From NCBI GenBank assembly GCA_027356675.1, contig DAHVXO010000096.1:1-9184 (forward strand): a stretch of 9,184 nt of DNA. The letters are read 5' to 3'. Both the position numbers and the translations under genes were made by a program. The DNA is from Symbiobacteriaceae bacterium. GTDB taxonomy: Bacteria > Bacillota_E > Symbiobacteriia > Symbiobacteriales > Symbiobacteriaceae. Below are positions 1 through 7,402 of the stretch, one piece after another; position 1 is the first letter of the stretch; every line of letters starts with the position of its first letter. Under the pieces are notes generated by a model. It ran no database searches. It was not told the origin of the DNA and saw only the letters and a list, made by a program, of their open reading frames with translations.

Positions 1-195
1 ACGCCCATCGAAAAGTGCGTCGGCCAGGAGATTCGGGTCCGGACTGCCGGCGAGGACTACGTGGGCATGCTGGCCGGCGTTTACGCCACCAACGGCTTGC
101 CCATCATGGTTCTCACACCGCTGCGGGGTGGCGGCATGGAACAGCACATTCCCCTCATGGGGGCGGTCGTGACGATCAACACTACCAGGATTTAG
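1..195 (+). CDS. C-terminal part of a small Sm-like/SH3-like beta-barrel protein (5' end outside window)
   Basis: The frame starting at base 1 is open for 64 codons and ends at TAG 193-195, so the start lies upstream of the window. The visible residues begin TPIEKCVGQEIRVRT and end GAVVTINTTRI. The pattern (short helix-like start, VGQEIRVRT strand, YVGMLAGVYA strand, PIMVLTPL strand, HIPLMGAVVTI strand) resembles the five-strand barrel of bacterial Sm-like or small SH3-like proteins. This is a fold-level impression and not a family assignment. It would fit a protein of about 70-90 residues, so most of it is probably visible. It is followed by an RRM gene, so an RNA-related role is possible but is inference. 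No terminator is visible between the two genes. Confidence 0.5.
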   Translation, partial: TPIEKCVGQEIRVRTAGEDYVGMLAGVYATNGLPIMVLTPLRGGGMEQHIPLMGAVVTINTTRI

Positions 196-275
196 TGGAG
201 TGCGATTTGCGATCACGGTGCACAATGTATCCAACCGTCTGGCGTGCGCCGCCGTCGGGCAGCACCGCAAGACAC

Positions 276-284
276 AGGAGGAGG
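276..284 (+). promoter_or_regulatory. Shine-Dalgarno AGGAGGAGG that fixes the GTG start of the RRM gene
   Basis: A very strong Shine-Dalgarno sequence ends 10 nt before GTG 295. An in-frame ATG further upstream at 244 has no comparable site and would add 17 residues (Arg-rich, then TGGGKC) that do not belong to an RRM. The site therefore supports initiation at GTG 295, directly before the RNP2 strand. Confidence 0.7.
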
Positions 285-294
285 AAAGTGCACC

Positions 295-585
295 GTGACG
301 TTTAGCATCTATGTCGGCAATTTGCCCTGGAGTACCACCGCAGACGACCTGCGTACCCTGTTTGAACCCTACGGGGCGGTTGAAAACTCCCGCATCGTGA
401 CCGATCGGGAGACCGGGCGCTCTCGTGGGTTCGGGTTTGTGGACATGGCTGATGGCGAGGGAGGGACGAAGGCGATCACCGAGCTGCACAACTACGATTA
501 CGGCGGTCGCCCGCTCACTGTCAACGAAGCGCAGTCCCGCCAGGGGGCTCCCGGCGGCGGCGGAATGCGCCACCTGGAACGCTGA
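295..585 (+). CDS. Single-RRM RNA-binding protein
   Basis: The product has 96 residues from GTG 295 and is almost entirely one RNA recognition motif. RNP2 is IYVGNL (residues 5-10) and RNP1 is RGFGFVDM (about 41-48). The two aromatic positions of RNP1 and the Tyr of RNP2, which stack on RNA bases, are all present. Domain order is beta1 (SIYVGNLPW), helix 1 (TTADDLRTLFEPYG), beta2 (ENSRIVTDRETGRS), beta3 (RNP1), helix 2 (TKAITELHN) and beta4 (GRPLTVNEA). A short Gly/Arg tail (GAPGGGGMRHLER) follows. Small RRM proteins of this build occur in cyanobacteria and several other bacteria, some cold-induced, and bind single-stranded RNA in the cytoplasm. The target here is unknown. The long gap, hairpin and new promoter downstream suggest it is not co-transcribed with the his genes. 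Assignment to the RRM family is secure. Confidence 0.93.
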   Translation: MTFSIYVGNLPWSTTADDLRTLFEPYGAVENSRIVTDRETGRSRGFGFVDMADGEGGTKAITELHNYDYGGRPLTVNEAQSRQGAPGGGGMRHLER

Positions 586-644
586 CCTGCCCCGCAGCCC
601 CGGCTTTGACAGCCACGTCCTTTGCCGATGCCATCGAAAAAGCC

Positions 645-695
645 TGCCACACTTCCTGATGAGTGGCACGACCGCCGGCTGTTTTGGCCGGCGGT
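645..695 (+). terminator. Two adjacent inverted repeats behind the RRM gene, possible terminator
   Basis: TGCCAC (645-650) pairs with GTGGCA (663-668). Directly after it, ACCGCCGGC (671-679) pairs perfectly with GCCGGCGGT (687-695) around the loop TGTTTTG. The second is a strong 9-bp stem placed between the RRM gene and the his promoter, where a terminator is expected. The following bases (TTCATTGTCT) are only moderately T-rich, so an intrinsic terminator is possible but not canonical. The rest of 586-714 shows no gene. Confidence 0.45.
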
Positions 696-714
696 TCATT
701 GTCTGCCCACCCTA

Positions 715-744
715 TTGACTCAAGGCGTGAAAGTATGGTAGACT
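715..744 (+). promoter_or_regulatory. Promoter of the his operon (extended -10 type)
   Basis: TTGACT (715-720) is a near-consensus -35 box. After an 18-nt spacer comes TAGACT (739-744), preceded by TGG (736-738), i.e. an extended TGn -10 element. Transcription would start near 750, giving a leader of about 60 nt before hisZ. The leader has no T-box motif and no His-codon-rich leader peptide. It has a small dyad, CTTTA (768-772) with TAAAG (779-783). A GGAGG ribosome binding site lies at 798-802. Confidence 0.65.
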
Positions 745-813
745 TCGTTTCGTTCAGTTGTTTACCACTTTAATACGATAAAGCAAAGCGTCGATACGGA
801 GGCGTGGTTTGAT

Positions 814-2064
814 ATGAATGCTCCCAACTCCCGCATCCAGATTCCCGAGGGCGTCCGCGACCGGCTCCCGCGTGAAGCGGCCCGCATGCGCCGCCTCTCC
901 GGCCGCCTGGAGGATGTCTTCCGCTCCTGGGGCTACCGGGAAGTGGTGACGCCGGGGTTTGAGTATCTCGAGACCGTCACCGCCGGCGCTGGCACGCAAG
1001 GGCGGCGCGAGGATCTCTACCAACTCTTCGACCGCAAGGGGCGCACGCTGGCCTTGCGGGCGGATATGACCACGCCCATCGCCCGGCTCGCCGCGACCAA
1101 GATGGCCGGGGAGCCGCTGCCGCTGCGCCTCTCCTACTTCGCACCGGTCTTCAGGCACCGCGGGCGCAAGGCCGGCAGCGCCAATGAGATCTGGCAGGCG
1201 GGTATTGAACTCATCGGCGCCTCGGGCGCCGCCGCTGACGCCGAAGTGGTGGCTCTGGCTTGCGCCGCCCTCAGCGCCACCGGTCTGGACGGCATCAAGA
1301 TCGGGCTGGGACACGTCGGATTTGTGGAAGGAATCTTCGCAGAGGCAGGCGTGGCGCCCGATCTAGAAGCGGAACTAAAGGACGCGATGGTCAGCCGTGA
1401 CCTCGTCACCTTCGAGAAGGGGGTCGCGCAGGCGGGGCTCTCGCCTGAGAAGACCGATCTCCTGCTCTCGCTGGCGACTTTCCAGGGGAACTACGAGCAG
1501 GCGGTGGAGCGGTACCACGGTGTGACCAACCCCGGTGTCGCCGCGGCGCTGGCTCACGTGGGCACCACGCTTCGGCTGCTCGAGGCCTTCGGGGTCACGG
1601 ACCAGGTCTCCCTGGATCTGGGCCTTGTCCGTTCGCTGGGGTACTACACCGGCCTGGTCTTCGAGGGCTACGCACCCGGCGTGGGTTCGCCCGTCGTCGG
1701 CGGCGGGCGCTACGACAACACGCTGGTCGACTTTGGCAGCGCCGCTCCCGCCACCGGCTTCGCCCTGGAGATGGACCGCCTGCTGGCCGCCCTTGAGCGG
1801 CAGAATCGGCTGGAGGATGAACCCGGGCTCGACGTCATCGTCGAGTGCCCGGCGGGGCAGGAGGCGGCGGCGGCCGCCCGGGCCCGCCAATTGCGGGCCC
1901 AGGGCCTGACTGTAGAGGTCGACCTGCTGGGCCGCAGCGGCGACGAACTGCAGGCCTACGCCCGCTCCCGCGGCGCCGGGCGCATCGTCTCGCCGGACGG
2001 CGCCAGCAGCGCCGAGACCGCCTTCGTCCGCAACCGGCCCGCCACCTTTAATCCCATCCACTAG
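814..2064 (+). CDS. hisZ: ATP phosphoribosyltransferase regulatory subunit HisZ
   Basis: The 416-residue product is a paralogue of class II histidyl-tRNA synthetase that acts as the obligatory partner of short-form HisG in the first step of histidine synthesis (ATP + PRPP to phosphoribosyl-ATP). Class II features are motif 1 (RSWGYREVVTPGFEYLE, about 37-53), a motif 2 region (LRADMTTPIAR, 81-91), YFAPVFRHR (108-116), YYTG (277-280), GGGRYD (296-301) and the motif 3-like GFALEMDRL (315-323). True HisS has RGLDYYTG where this has SLGYYTG, and LRPE where this has LRAD. That and the adjacent short hisG argue for HisZ rather than a functional tRNA synthetase. A C-terminal domain of about 80 residues (339-416) is retained. 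The start follows GGAGG 798-802 by 11 nt. The stop TAG overlaps the hisG ribosome binding site, suggesting coupled translation. Confidence 0.94.
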   Translation: MNAPNSRIQIPEGVRDRLPREAARMRRLSGRLEDVFRSWGYREVVTPGFEYLETVTAGAGTQGRREDLYQLFDRKGRTLALRADMTTPIARLAATKMAGEPLPLRLSYFAPVFRHRGRKAGSANEIWQAGIELIGASGAAADAEVVALACAALSATGLDGIKIGLGHVGFVEGIFAEAGVAPDLEAELKDAMVSRDLVTFEKGVAQAGLSPEKTDLLLSLATFQGNYEQAVERYHGVTNPGVAAALAHVGTTLRLLEAFGVTDQVSLDLGLVRSLGYYTGLVFEGYAPGVGSPVVGGGRYDNTLVDFGSAAPATGFALEMDRLLAALERQNRLEDEPGLDVIVECPAGQEAAAAARARQLRAQGLTVEVDLLGRSGDELQAYARSRGAGRIVSPDGASSAETAFVRNRPATFNPIH

Positions 2065-2067
2065 GAG
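2063..2067 (+). promoter_or_regulatory. Ribosome binding site AGGAG that decides the hisG start
   Basis: AGGAG overlaps the hisZ stop codon. Two in-frame ATGs follow: 2070 is only 2 nt away, too close for initiation, while 2076 is 8 nt away, the usual spacing. The second ATG is therefore the better start and gives a protein beginning MDFVTIAVPKGR. Confidence 0.7.
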
Positions 2068-2075
2068 TTATGAAT

Positions 2076-2717
2076 ATGGATTTCGTGACCATCGCCGTCC
2101 CGAAAGGGCGACCATACAGTGAGACCGTCCAGCTGCTCCGGCAGGCCGGGGCGGCCGGCCCCGAGTTGGAGGACCAGGAATCCCGAAGTCTCATGATCAC
2201 CTGCCCGGAGCAGGGCACCCGGTTCATCATCGCGCGGGACTCGGACGTGCCGACATATGTGGAGTACGGGGCGGCCGACCTGGGCATCGTGGGGAAGAAC
2301 GTGCTCATGGAGGGCGAGCCCAAGGTCTACGAGCTCCTGGACCTGGGCTACAGCGCGTGCCGGTTCATCCTGGCAGCGCCGGCGGGGGCGGACCCAGCCG
2401 AACTGCTGGATGGATCGGCGGCCCGCCGGGTCGCGACCAAGTATCCCCGCATGACCGAGGCGTACTTCCGCAGCAAGGGCATCCAGGTGGAGACGATCTA
2501 CCTGCATGGCTCGATCGAGGTGGCGCCAAAGGTGGGCCTCGCCGACATGATCGTCGACATCACTGAGACCGGGCGGACGATCAAGGAGAACAATCTGGCC
2601 ATCATCGATGACCTCTGGACCTCGTCCATGCGCCTGATCGCCAACCGGGCGTCCTACCGGCTCAAGTCCGACCGCATCGGGCCGCTGGTGCAGCGGCTGC
2701 GGGAGATCACCCAATAG
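2076..2717 (+). CDS. hisG: ATP phosphoribosyltransferase catalytic subunit, short form HisG
   Basis: This is the catalytic subunit of the first committed step of histidine synthesis, condensing ATP with PRPP, and normally the feedback-controlled enzyme of the pathway. At 213 residues from ATG 2076 it is the short form, lacking the C-terminal histidine-binding domain of long HisG. It should therefore work in a hetero-octamer with HisZ, encoded immediately upstream. Recognisable motifs are VPKGR (8-12), DVPTYVEYGAADLGIVGK (57-74), ATKYP (120-124), and the PRPP-binding stretch from GSIEVAP (145-151) through GLADMIVDITETGRTIKENN (154-173). The Asp usual after VGK is Asn 75 here, a minor change. 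An ATG at 2070 would add two residues but is too close to the ribosome binding site. The gap to hisD is 22 nt. Confidence 0.95.
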   Translation: MDFVTIAVPKGRPYSETVQLLRQAGAAGPELEDQESRSLMITCPEQGTRFIIARDSDVPTYVEYGAADLGIVGKNVLMEGEPKVYELLDLGYSACRFILAAPAGADPAELLDGSAARRVATKYPRMTEAYFRSKGIQVETIYLHGSIEVAPKVGLADMIVDITETGRTIKENNLAIIDDLWTSSMRLIANRASYRLKSDRIGPLVQRLREITQ

Positions 2718-2739
2718 CTTCGATGGAGGCTTCATCGTT

Positions 2740-4029
2740 ATGTTGAAGATATGGCAACCCGCCGATTTCCTGGGCTTTCTGACCGAGCGCCGCACCACCT
2801 TCTACCCCGAGATCGAAGGGCGGGTGCGGGCGATTTTGACTGATGTGCGCAGCCGTGGGGACGAGGCGCTTTATGACCTGACCCTCCGCTTTGACAAGGC
2901 CGACCTGCGGGAGACCGGCCTGGAGGTCACGGAGGAAGAGTTCATGGAGGCCGAGGCAGCCGTGGACCCCGACTTCATGGTCGCCCTGAACCTCGCCATC
3001 GCCAACATTACCGAGTTTCACGAGCCGCAGGTGCCGCGGTCGTGGTTCCAGACCCGGCCGGACGGCTCGATCCTGGGCCAGCAGGTCACGGCCATCGACC
3101 GGGCCGGGGTCTACATCCCCGGCGGTTCGGCCCCGCTCTTCTCCTGCCTGCTCATGATCGTGATCCCCGCCAAGGTGGCGGGGGTGGCGGAGGTCGTGCT
3201 CTGCACGCCGCCGGGGGCGACCGGCAACGTCGACCCGCACATGCTGGTCGCTGCCCGGGCCTGCGGGGTCGACCGGGTCTTCAAGGTCGGTGGGGCGCAG
3301 GCCATCGGGGCGATGGCCTACGGCACGGCCACCATCCCCCGGGTGGACAAAATCTCCGGACCTGGCAACTACTACGTGACCATGGCCAAGAAGCTGGTGT
3401 TCGGTCCGGTGGGCATCGACATGCTGGCCGGGCCGACCGAGGTCCTCGCGGTGGATGACGGCACCGCCGACGTCGCCTGGCTGGCCGCCGACTTGCTCTC
3501 GCAGGCCGAGCACCCGGACGGGATGGTCATCCTCGTGACCACAGCCGGTCCTGAGCGCGCCAACGCGATCAGTGAAGAGATGGAGCGCCAGACCGCCCAA
3601 CTCCCTCGCTCCCAGACCATCAGCAAGAGCGTGGCGGAACTGGGTGCCGCCCTGTGCGTGGCGGATCTGGCCGAGGCGGCGGATCTGGTCAACGCCATCG
3701 CCCCGGAGCACCTGGAGCTGGAGGTGGCGGACCCCTGGGGCCTGCTGCCGCAGGTCAAGCACGCCGGCTCCATCTTCATGGGCAAGTGGACGCCCGAGCC
3801 CGTGGGCGACTACATTGCCGGGCCGTCCAACGTGATTCCCACCGAGGGTACTGCCCGCTATGCCTCCCCGGTCAGCGTGGAGACGTTCATCAAGCGCTCT
3901 GCCGTAGTCGCCTATAGCGAAGCCGCCTTCCGGGCCCAGGCGCCCCTGGCGGTCAAGCTCGCCCTGACAGAAGGGCTTCAGGCCCATGCCGGCTCGCTCC
4001 TGATCCGACTGCCGAAGGGGGAACGCTAG
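2740..4029 (+). CDS. hisD: Histidinol dehydrogenase HisD
   Basis: The enzyme oxidises L-histidinol to L-histidine in two NAD-dependent steps, the end of the pathway, and is a Zn-dependent cytoplasmic dimer. Its 429 residues are the normal length. Counterparts of the E. coli zinc ligands are Gln255 and His258 (SQAEHPDG), Asp357 (GDYIAGP) and His416 (LQAHAGS). The catalytic Glu-His pair is 323-324 (APEHLEL), and Glu411 matches the second conserved acidic residue. The segments [23 protein letters not shown] and VDKISGPGN are typical. One oddity is Asn364 (GPSNVIPT), where E. coli and most family members have His (GxNHVLPT, His367), a substrate contact. GGAGG at 2725-2729 lies 10 nt before the ATG. 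Only 2 nt separate this gene from hisB. Confidence 0.97.
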   Translation: MLKIWQPADFLGFLTERRTTFYPEIEGRVRAILTDVRSRGDEALYDLTLRFDKADLRETGLEVTEEEFMEAEAAVDPDFMVALNLAIANITEFHEPQVPRSWFQTRPDGSILGQQVTAIDRAGVYIPGGSAPLFSCLLMIVIPAKVAGVAEVVLCTPPGATGNVDPHMLVAARACGVDRVFKVGGAQAIGAMAYGTATIPRVDKISGPGNYYVTMAKKLVFGPVGIDMLAGPTEVLAVDDGTADVAWLAADLLSQAEHPDGMVILVTTAGPERANAISEEMERQTAQLPRSQTISKSVAELGAALCVADLAEAADLVNAIAPEHLELEVADPWGLLPQVKHAGSIFMGKWTPEPVGDYIAGPSNVIPTEGTARYASPVSVETFIKRSAVVAYSEAAFRAQAPLAVKLALTEGLQAHAGSLLIRLPKGER

Positions 4030-4031
4030 CT

Positions 4032-4622
4032 ATGCCGCGCAGCGCTGCGGTCATCCGCAAGACGCGGGAGACGGATATCCAGGTCGACTGGAACCTCGAC
4101 GGGACCGGGGTCGCGCAGATCGCGACCGGGGTGCCCTTCTTTGACCACATGCTCGACCAGATCGCCAGGCACGGCCTCACCGACCTGCTGGTCAAGACCG
4201 TCGGCGACACCGAGATCGATGCCCACCACACGGTGGAGGACACCGGCATCGCCCTGGGACAGGCCCTGCGAGGCGCCCTCGGTGACGCCCGGGGCATTCG
4301 CCGCTACGGCAGCGCCTTCGTGCCGTTCGATGAGACCCTCGCCTTCGCCGCAGTCGACGTGAGCGGCCGGCCCTTCCTGGTCTTCGAGGCGGCCTTCCCC
4401 AAGGAGAAAGTCGGCGAGTTTGATACCGAGCTCGTGCTGGAATTCTTCCGGGCGTTGGCCTATAACGCCGGTATCACGCTCCACCTCAAGGTCCACTACG
4501 GCCAGAACACCCATCACATGATCGAGGGCCTCTTCAAGGCCTTTGCCCGGGCCCTGTACGACGCGACCACCCTGGACCCCCGTGTCACCGGGGTCCCCAG
4601 CACCAAGGGGTCCCTCACATGA
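4032..4622 (+). CDS. hisB: Imidazoleglycerol-phosphate dehydratase HisB (monofunctional)
   Basis: The enzyme dehydrates imidazole-glycerol phosphate to imidazole-acetol phosphate. The 196-residue length is that of the stand-alone dehydratase, without the N-terminal histidinol-phosphatase domain of enterobacterial HisB. The di-manganese signature motifs are present: [10 protein letters not shown] (34-43), [11 protein letters not shown] (63-73), [12 protein letters not shown] (155-166) and the C-terminal PSTKG (189-193). The internal repeat typical of the family, with HHxxED/HHxxE in each half, is intact. The start lies 2 nt after the hisD stop with a weak GGGGG-type site before it. The stop overlaps the hisH start as ATGA, indicating coupled translation. 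Confidence 0.97.
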   Translation: MPRSAAVIRKTRETDIQVDWNLDGTGVAQIATGVPFFDHMLDQIARHGLTDLLVKTVGDTEIDAHHTVEDTGIALGQALRGALGDARGIRRYGSAFVPFDETLAFAAVDVSGRPFLVFEAAFPKEKVGEFDTELVLEFFRALAYNAGITLHLKVHYGQNTHHMIEGLFKAFARALYDATTLDPRVTGVPSTKGSLT

Positions 4623-5254
4623 TTGCGATCGTCGACTACAACATGGGCAACCTGCCCAGTGTGCAAAAGGCCTTTAAGGCCGTGGGCTACGAGACCGAGG
4701 TCACTGCAGACCCCGCCGTGATTGCGGCGGCGGACGCCCTGGTCTTCCCCGGTGTCGGCGCCTTCGGGGCAGGGATGCAGAACCTGGCGGAGCGGGGGCT
4801 GGTGGAGCCGTTGCGGGCCTATGCTGCGTCCGGGCGGCCGCTGTTGGGGATCTGCGTGGGGCTCCAACTGCTCTTCGACGTGGGCGAGGAGTTCGGCGAA
4901 ACCCCGGGCCTCGGCGTTCTGAAGGGCCGGATCACCCGGCTGCCATCCACCGTGAAACTCCCGCAGATCGGCTGGAACCTGGTTGAGCCGGTGCGGCCAG
5001 ACCACTACATCTTCGAGGGGCTGACCGAGCCCTACTACGCCTACTTTGTTCATTCGTTTGCAGCGGAGTGCGTGGCGGCCAAAGAGATCGCCGCCACGAC
5101 TGAGTACGGTCGGGTCTTCCCGTCCGTGGTGACCCGTGACAACGTGGTCGGCATCCAGTTCCACCCGGAGAAATCCTCCCGGGCGGGGTTGCAGATGCTC
5201 GCCAACTTTGGGAGGCATGTATGGGCTTCGCACTCTTCCCCGCAATCGATCTGA
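4619..5254 (+). CDS. hisH: Imidazole glycerol phosphate synthase, glutaminase subunit HisH
   Basis: This class I glutamine amidotransferase hydrolyses glutamine and passes ammonia to HisF for imidazole ring closure. The nucleophile Cys79 sits in [10 protein letters not shown], the His182/Glu184 pair in QFHPEKSS, and the oxyanion-strand motif PGVGAF at 44-49. At 211 residues it is slightly longer than the usual roughly 200. Its last residues (after LQMLANF) are encoded by the 34 nt overlapping the start of hisA in another frame, and look like an unconserved tail. It starts on the ATGA shared with hisB. HisF is encoded two genes downstream, with hisA between. Confidence 0.96.
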   Translation: MIAIVDYNMGNLPSVQKAFKAVGYETEVTADPAVIAAADALVFPGVGAFGAGMQNLAERGLVEPLRAYAASGRPLLGICVGLQLLFDVGEEFGETPGLGVLKGRITRLPSTVKLPQIGWNLVEPVRPDHYIFEGLTEPYYAYFVHSFAAECVAAKEIAATTEYGRVFPSVVTRDNVVGIQFHPEKSSRAGLQMLANFGRHVWASHSSPQSI

Positions 5255-5943
5255 AGGGCGGCCAGGCGGTCCGGTTGATCCAGGGCCGCATGGACGATGC
5301 CACGGTCTACAATCCCGACCCCGCCGACGCCGCCAGGCGCTGGGTGGTGGCGGGGGCCCAGTGGCTGCACGTCGTCGACTTGGATGGGGCGTTCGCTGGG
5401 ACCTCACGCAACCTGGAGGCCGTTCGTGCCATAGTAGCTGAAGCCCCCGGGGTCCCGGTCCAGTTGGGCGGCGGCCTGCGTTCTCTCGAAGCCATCGCGG
5501 CCGCTCTGGAGGCCGGCGTCACCCGGGTCATCATCGGGACGAAAGCCCTGGAGGGGGACCTGGTCGCGCAGGCGGTGGCCCGTTTCGGCGCCGACCGGGT
5601 CGTCGTGGGCATCGACGCCAAGGGCGGCATGGTGGCCACCGATGGCTGGGTCCACGTGACCGGGGTCAAGGCCGCTGACCTGGCCCTCCAAGTCGGCAAA
5701 GTCGGCGTCCGGACGATCATCTACACCGACATCGCCAGGGATGGCATGATGGCGGGCCCGAACTTCACGGAAATGGGCGTGATGGGTGAGACCGGCGCCG
5801 GCATTATCGCCAGCGGCGGCGTCGCCACGCTCGCTGACATCCGCCGCCTCCAGTCCATCCCCGGGGTGGCGGGCGCGATCCTCGGCAAGGCGCTCTACAC
5901 CGGCGCCATCGACCTGAAGGAGGCGCTGGCCCTATGCCGCTAG
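5221..5943 (+). CDS. hisA: ProFAR isomerase HisA
   Basis: This 240-residue (beta/alpha)8 barrel converts ProFAR to PRFAR by an Amadori rearrangement. The catalytic aspartates are Asp10 (FPAIDLKGG) and Asp132 (VVGIDAKGG). The phosphate-binding loops GGGLRS (83-88) and ASGGVA (197-202), and the TDIARDG segment (169-175), are in place. The start at ATG 5221 follows GGGAGG (5210-5215) by 5 nt and puts the first barrel strand at the N-terminus as in the family. An ATG at 5217 is out of frame. The gene overlaps hisH by 34 nt and hisF by 10 nt. Arg15/Trp-type residues of the dual-function actinobacterial PriA were not assessed, but the his operon has no trp genes nearby. Confidence 0.96.
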   Translation: MGFALFPAIDLKGGQAVRLIQGRMDDATVYNPDPADAARRWVVAGAQWLHVVDLDGAFAGTSRNLEAVRAIVAEAPGVPVQLGGGLRSLEAIAAALEAGVTRVIIGTKALEGDLVAQAVARFGADRVVVGIDAKGGMVATDGWVHVTGVKAADLALQVGKVGVRTIIYTDIARDGMMAGPNFTEMGVMGETGAGIIASGGVATLADIRRLQSIPGVAGAILGKALYTGAIDLKEALALCR

Positions 5944-6698
5944 CCAAGCGAATCATCCCCTGCCTCGACATCCGCGACGGCCGGGTCGTCAAGAACGTGA
6001 ACTTCCACTTCGGGACCTGGGACGCCGGCCACCCGGTGGAACTGGCCGCCATGTACGACCGCCAGGGCGCCGACGAGGTGGTTTTTCTCGACATCAACGC
6101 CTCGTGGGAGCAGCGGGCGGCTACCCTGGACATCCTGGCGCAGGCGGCGGAGCAGGTCTTTATCCCGCTGACCATCGGCGGGGGTGTCACCACCGTCGAC
6201 CACGTGCGTACCTACCTGCGGGCGGGGGCCGACAAGGTGTCTATCAACACGGGCGCAGTGAAGGACCCGGATCTGATTGCCCGAGGCGCCGAGGCCTTTG
6301 GCTCCCAGTGCATCGTGGTGGCGATCGACTGCAAGCGGCGGCCTGGTGGCGGCTGGGAGGTCTACCTCCAGGGCGGCCGGACCCCGACCGGCATCGATGC
6401 CATCGCCTGGGCCAAGGCGGCCTGGCGGCGGGGGGCCGGCGAGTTGCTGGTCACGTCCATGGACGCCGACGGCACCAAGGCCGGCTACGACCTGGAACTG
6501 CACCAGGCTCTGGCGGAGACCGTCGACATCCCCGTCATCGCTTCCGGCGGTGCGGGCTCGCTCGATCATATCGCCGATGTGCTGACGGCCGGCCGGGCTG
6601 ACGCGGCCCTGGTCGCCTCCATCTTCCACACGGGTCAGTACACGGTCTCGGATGCCAAGGACTACCTGGCTGCGAAGGGAGTGGCGGTCCGCCGATGA
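5934..6698 (+). CDS. hisF: Imidazole glycerol phosphate synthase, cyclase subunit HisF
   Basis: This cyclase half of IGP synthase uses ammonia from HisH to turn PRFAR into imidazole-glycerol phosphate and AICAR. The 254-residue length is normal. Catalytic aspartates are Asp12 ([10 protein letters not shown]) and Asp132 (VVAIDCKRR). Phosphate-binding segments are IGGGVTT (81-87) and ASGGAG (203-208), and [16 protein letters not shown] (174-189) is typical. Loop 1 is odd. The usual VKGVNFVNLRDAGDPVE is here [18 protein letters not shown], one residue longer, with the KG glycine and the Arg before DAG replaced. The loop Lys (Lys20) is kept. AAGGAGG at 5917-5923, inside hisA, lies 10 nt before the ATG. 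The stop overlaps hisIE as ATGA. Confidence 0.96.
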   Translation: MPLAKRIIPCLDIRDGRVVKNVNFHFGTWDAGHPVELAAMYDRQGADEVVFLDINASWEQRAATLDILAQAAEQVFIPLTIGGGVTTVDHVRTYLRAGADKVSINTGAVKDPDLIARGAEAFGSQCIVVAIDCKRRPGGGWEVYLQGGRTPTGIDAIAWAKAAWRRGAGELLVTSMDADGTKAGYDLELHQALAETVDIPVIASGGAGSLDHIADVLTAGRADAALVASIFHTGQYTVSDAKDYLAAKGVAVRR

Positions 6699-7393
6699 AG
6701 GAGACACTGGAGCTCAAATGGGGTCCCGATGGGTTGCTGCCGGCCATCGCACAGGATGCCGGCACCGGGCAGGTGGTCATGCAGGCCTACATGAATGAGG
6801 AATCCCTGCGCAAGACGCTGGAGACAGGTACCGCCTGGTACTGGTCCCGCAGCCGGGGTCGGCTCTGGAACAAGGGCGAGACCTCCGGCCATGTCCAACA
6901 GGTGCGAGAGATCCGCACTGATTGCGATGGCGATGCGATCCTGCTGTTGGTTGACCAGGCGGGCGTCGCCTGCCACGAGGGGACCTTCAGCTGCTTTACC
7001 CGCCGCATCGACGCATCGCCCAAGGCGATGATCGACACGGCTTACTGGCCCGTGCAGCCGGGCATCGCGGCGGGGTATGATATGGGGTCGATCCTGCGGG
7101 AACTGACGGCGGTCCTGGTGGACAGGCGGGCCAACCCCGATCCCGAATCCTACACCTCCAAGCTGTTTGTCAAGGGCTCCGACTCGTATTGCAAGAAGAT
7201 CGGCGAGGAGGCCACGGAAGTGGTCCTGGCCGTCAAGAACCGGGATCGGGAGAACCTGGCCTTCGAGGTGGCGGATCTCTGGTTCCATAGCCTGATCGCT
7301 CTGGTGGACGCCGGGGTCGATCCGCAGTCGGTGGCCGAGCAGCTGGCCGCGCGGCGTGGCAAGCGCCGGCCGGCGGACTTCAAGAAGGAGTAG
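6695..7393 (+). CDS. hisI: Bifunctional phosphoribosyl-AMP cyclohydrolase/phosphoribosyl-ATP pyrophosphohydrolase HisIE
   Basis: The 232-residue fusion carries out steps 2 and 3. The C-terminal HisE domain removes pyrophosphate from PR-ATP, and the N-terminal HisI domain opens the adenine ring of PR-AMP. HisI (about 5-115) shows [19 protein letters not shown], the metal-binding DCDGD (76-80) and three zinc cysteines, Cys77, Cys93 and Cys100, with the 16 and 7 residue spacings known for the family. HisE (about 132-220) shows [25 protein letters not shown] and [14 protein letters not shown], the acidic Mg-binding helices. The fusion order I-E matches enterobacterial and many Bacillota HisIE proteins. 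It starts on ATGA shared with hisF. AAGGAG at its 3' end (7385-7390) serves hisC. Confidence 0.96.
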   Translation: MKETLELKWGPDGLLPAIAQDAGTGQVVMQAYMNEESLRKTLETGTAWYWSRSRGRLWNKGETSGHVQQVREIRTDCDGDAILLLVDQAGVACHEGTFSCFTRRIDASPKAMIDTAYWPVQPGIAAGYDMGSILRELTAVLVDRRANPDPESYTSKLFVKGSDSYCKKIGEEATEVVLAVKNRDRENLAFEVADLWFHSLIALVDAGVDPQSVAEQLAARRGKRRPADFKKE

Positions 7394-7402
7394 TCGCGGA
7401 AA

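Noticed and set aside
244..585. RRM gene starting at ATG 244
   Set aside because: There is no ribosome binding site, and the extra residues do not match an RRM. AGGAGGAGG is placed for GTG 295.
745..813. T-box or His-leader attenuator before hisZ
   Set aside because: The leader is only about 60 nt, with no T-box sequence, no run of CAC/CAT codons and no terminator hairpin.
814..2064. Reading the first his gene as histidyl-tRNA synthetase
   Set aside because: The HisS hallmark RGLDYYTG is replaced by SLGYYTG and LRPE by LRAD, and it directly precedes a short HisG that needs HisZ.
2707..3987. Long open frame of 426 codons on the minus strand opposite hisD
   Set aside because: It mirrors hisD codon usage in GC-rich DNA, has low-complexity Gly/Arg/His-rich content and no recognisable domain. 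HisD on the + strand is certain.
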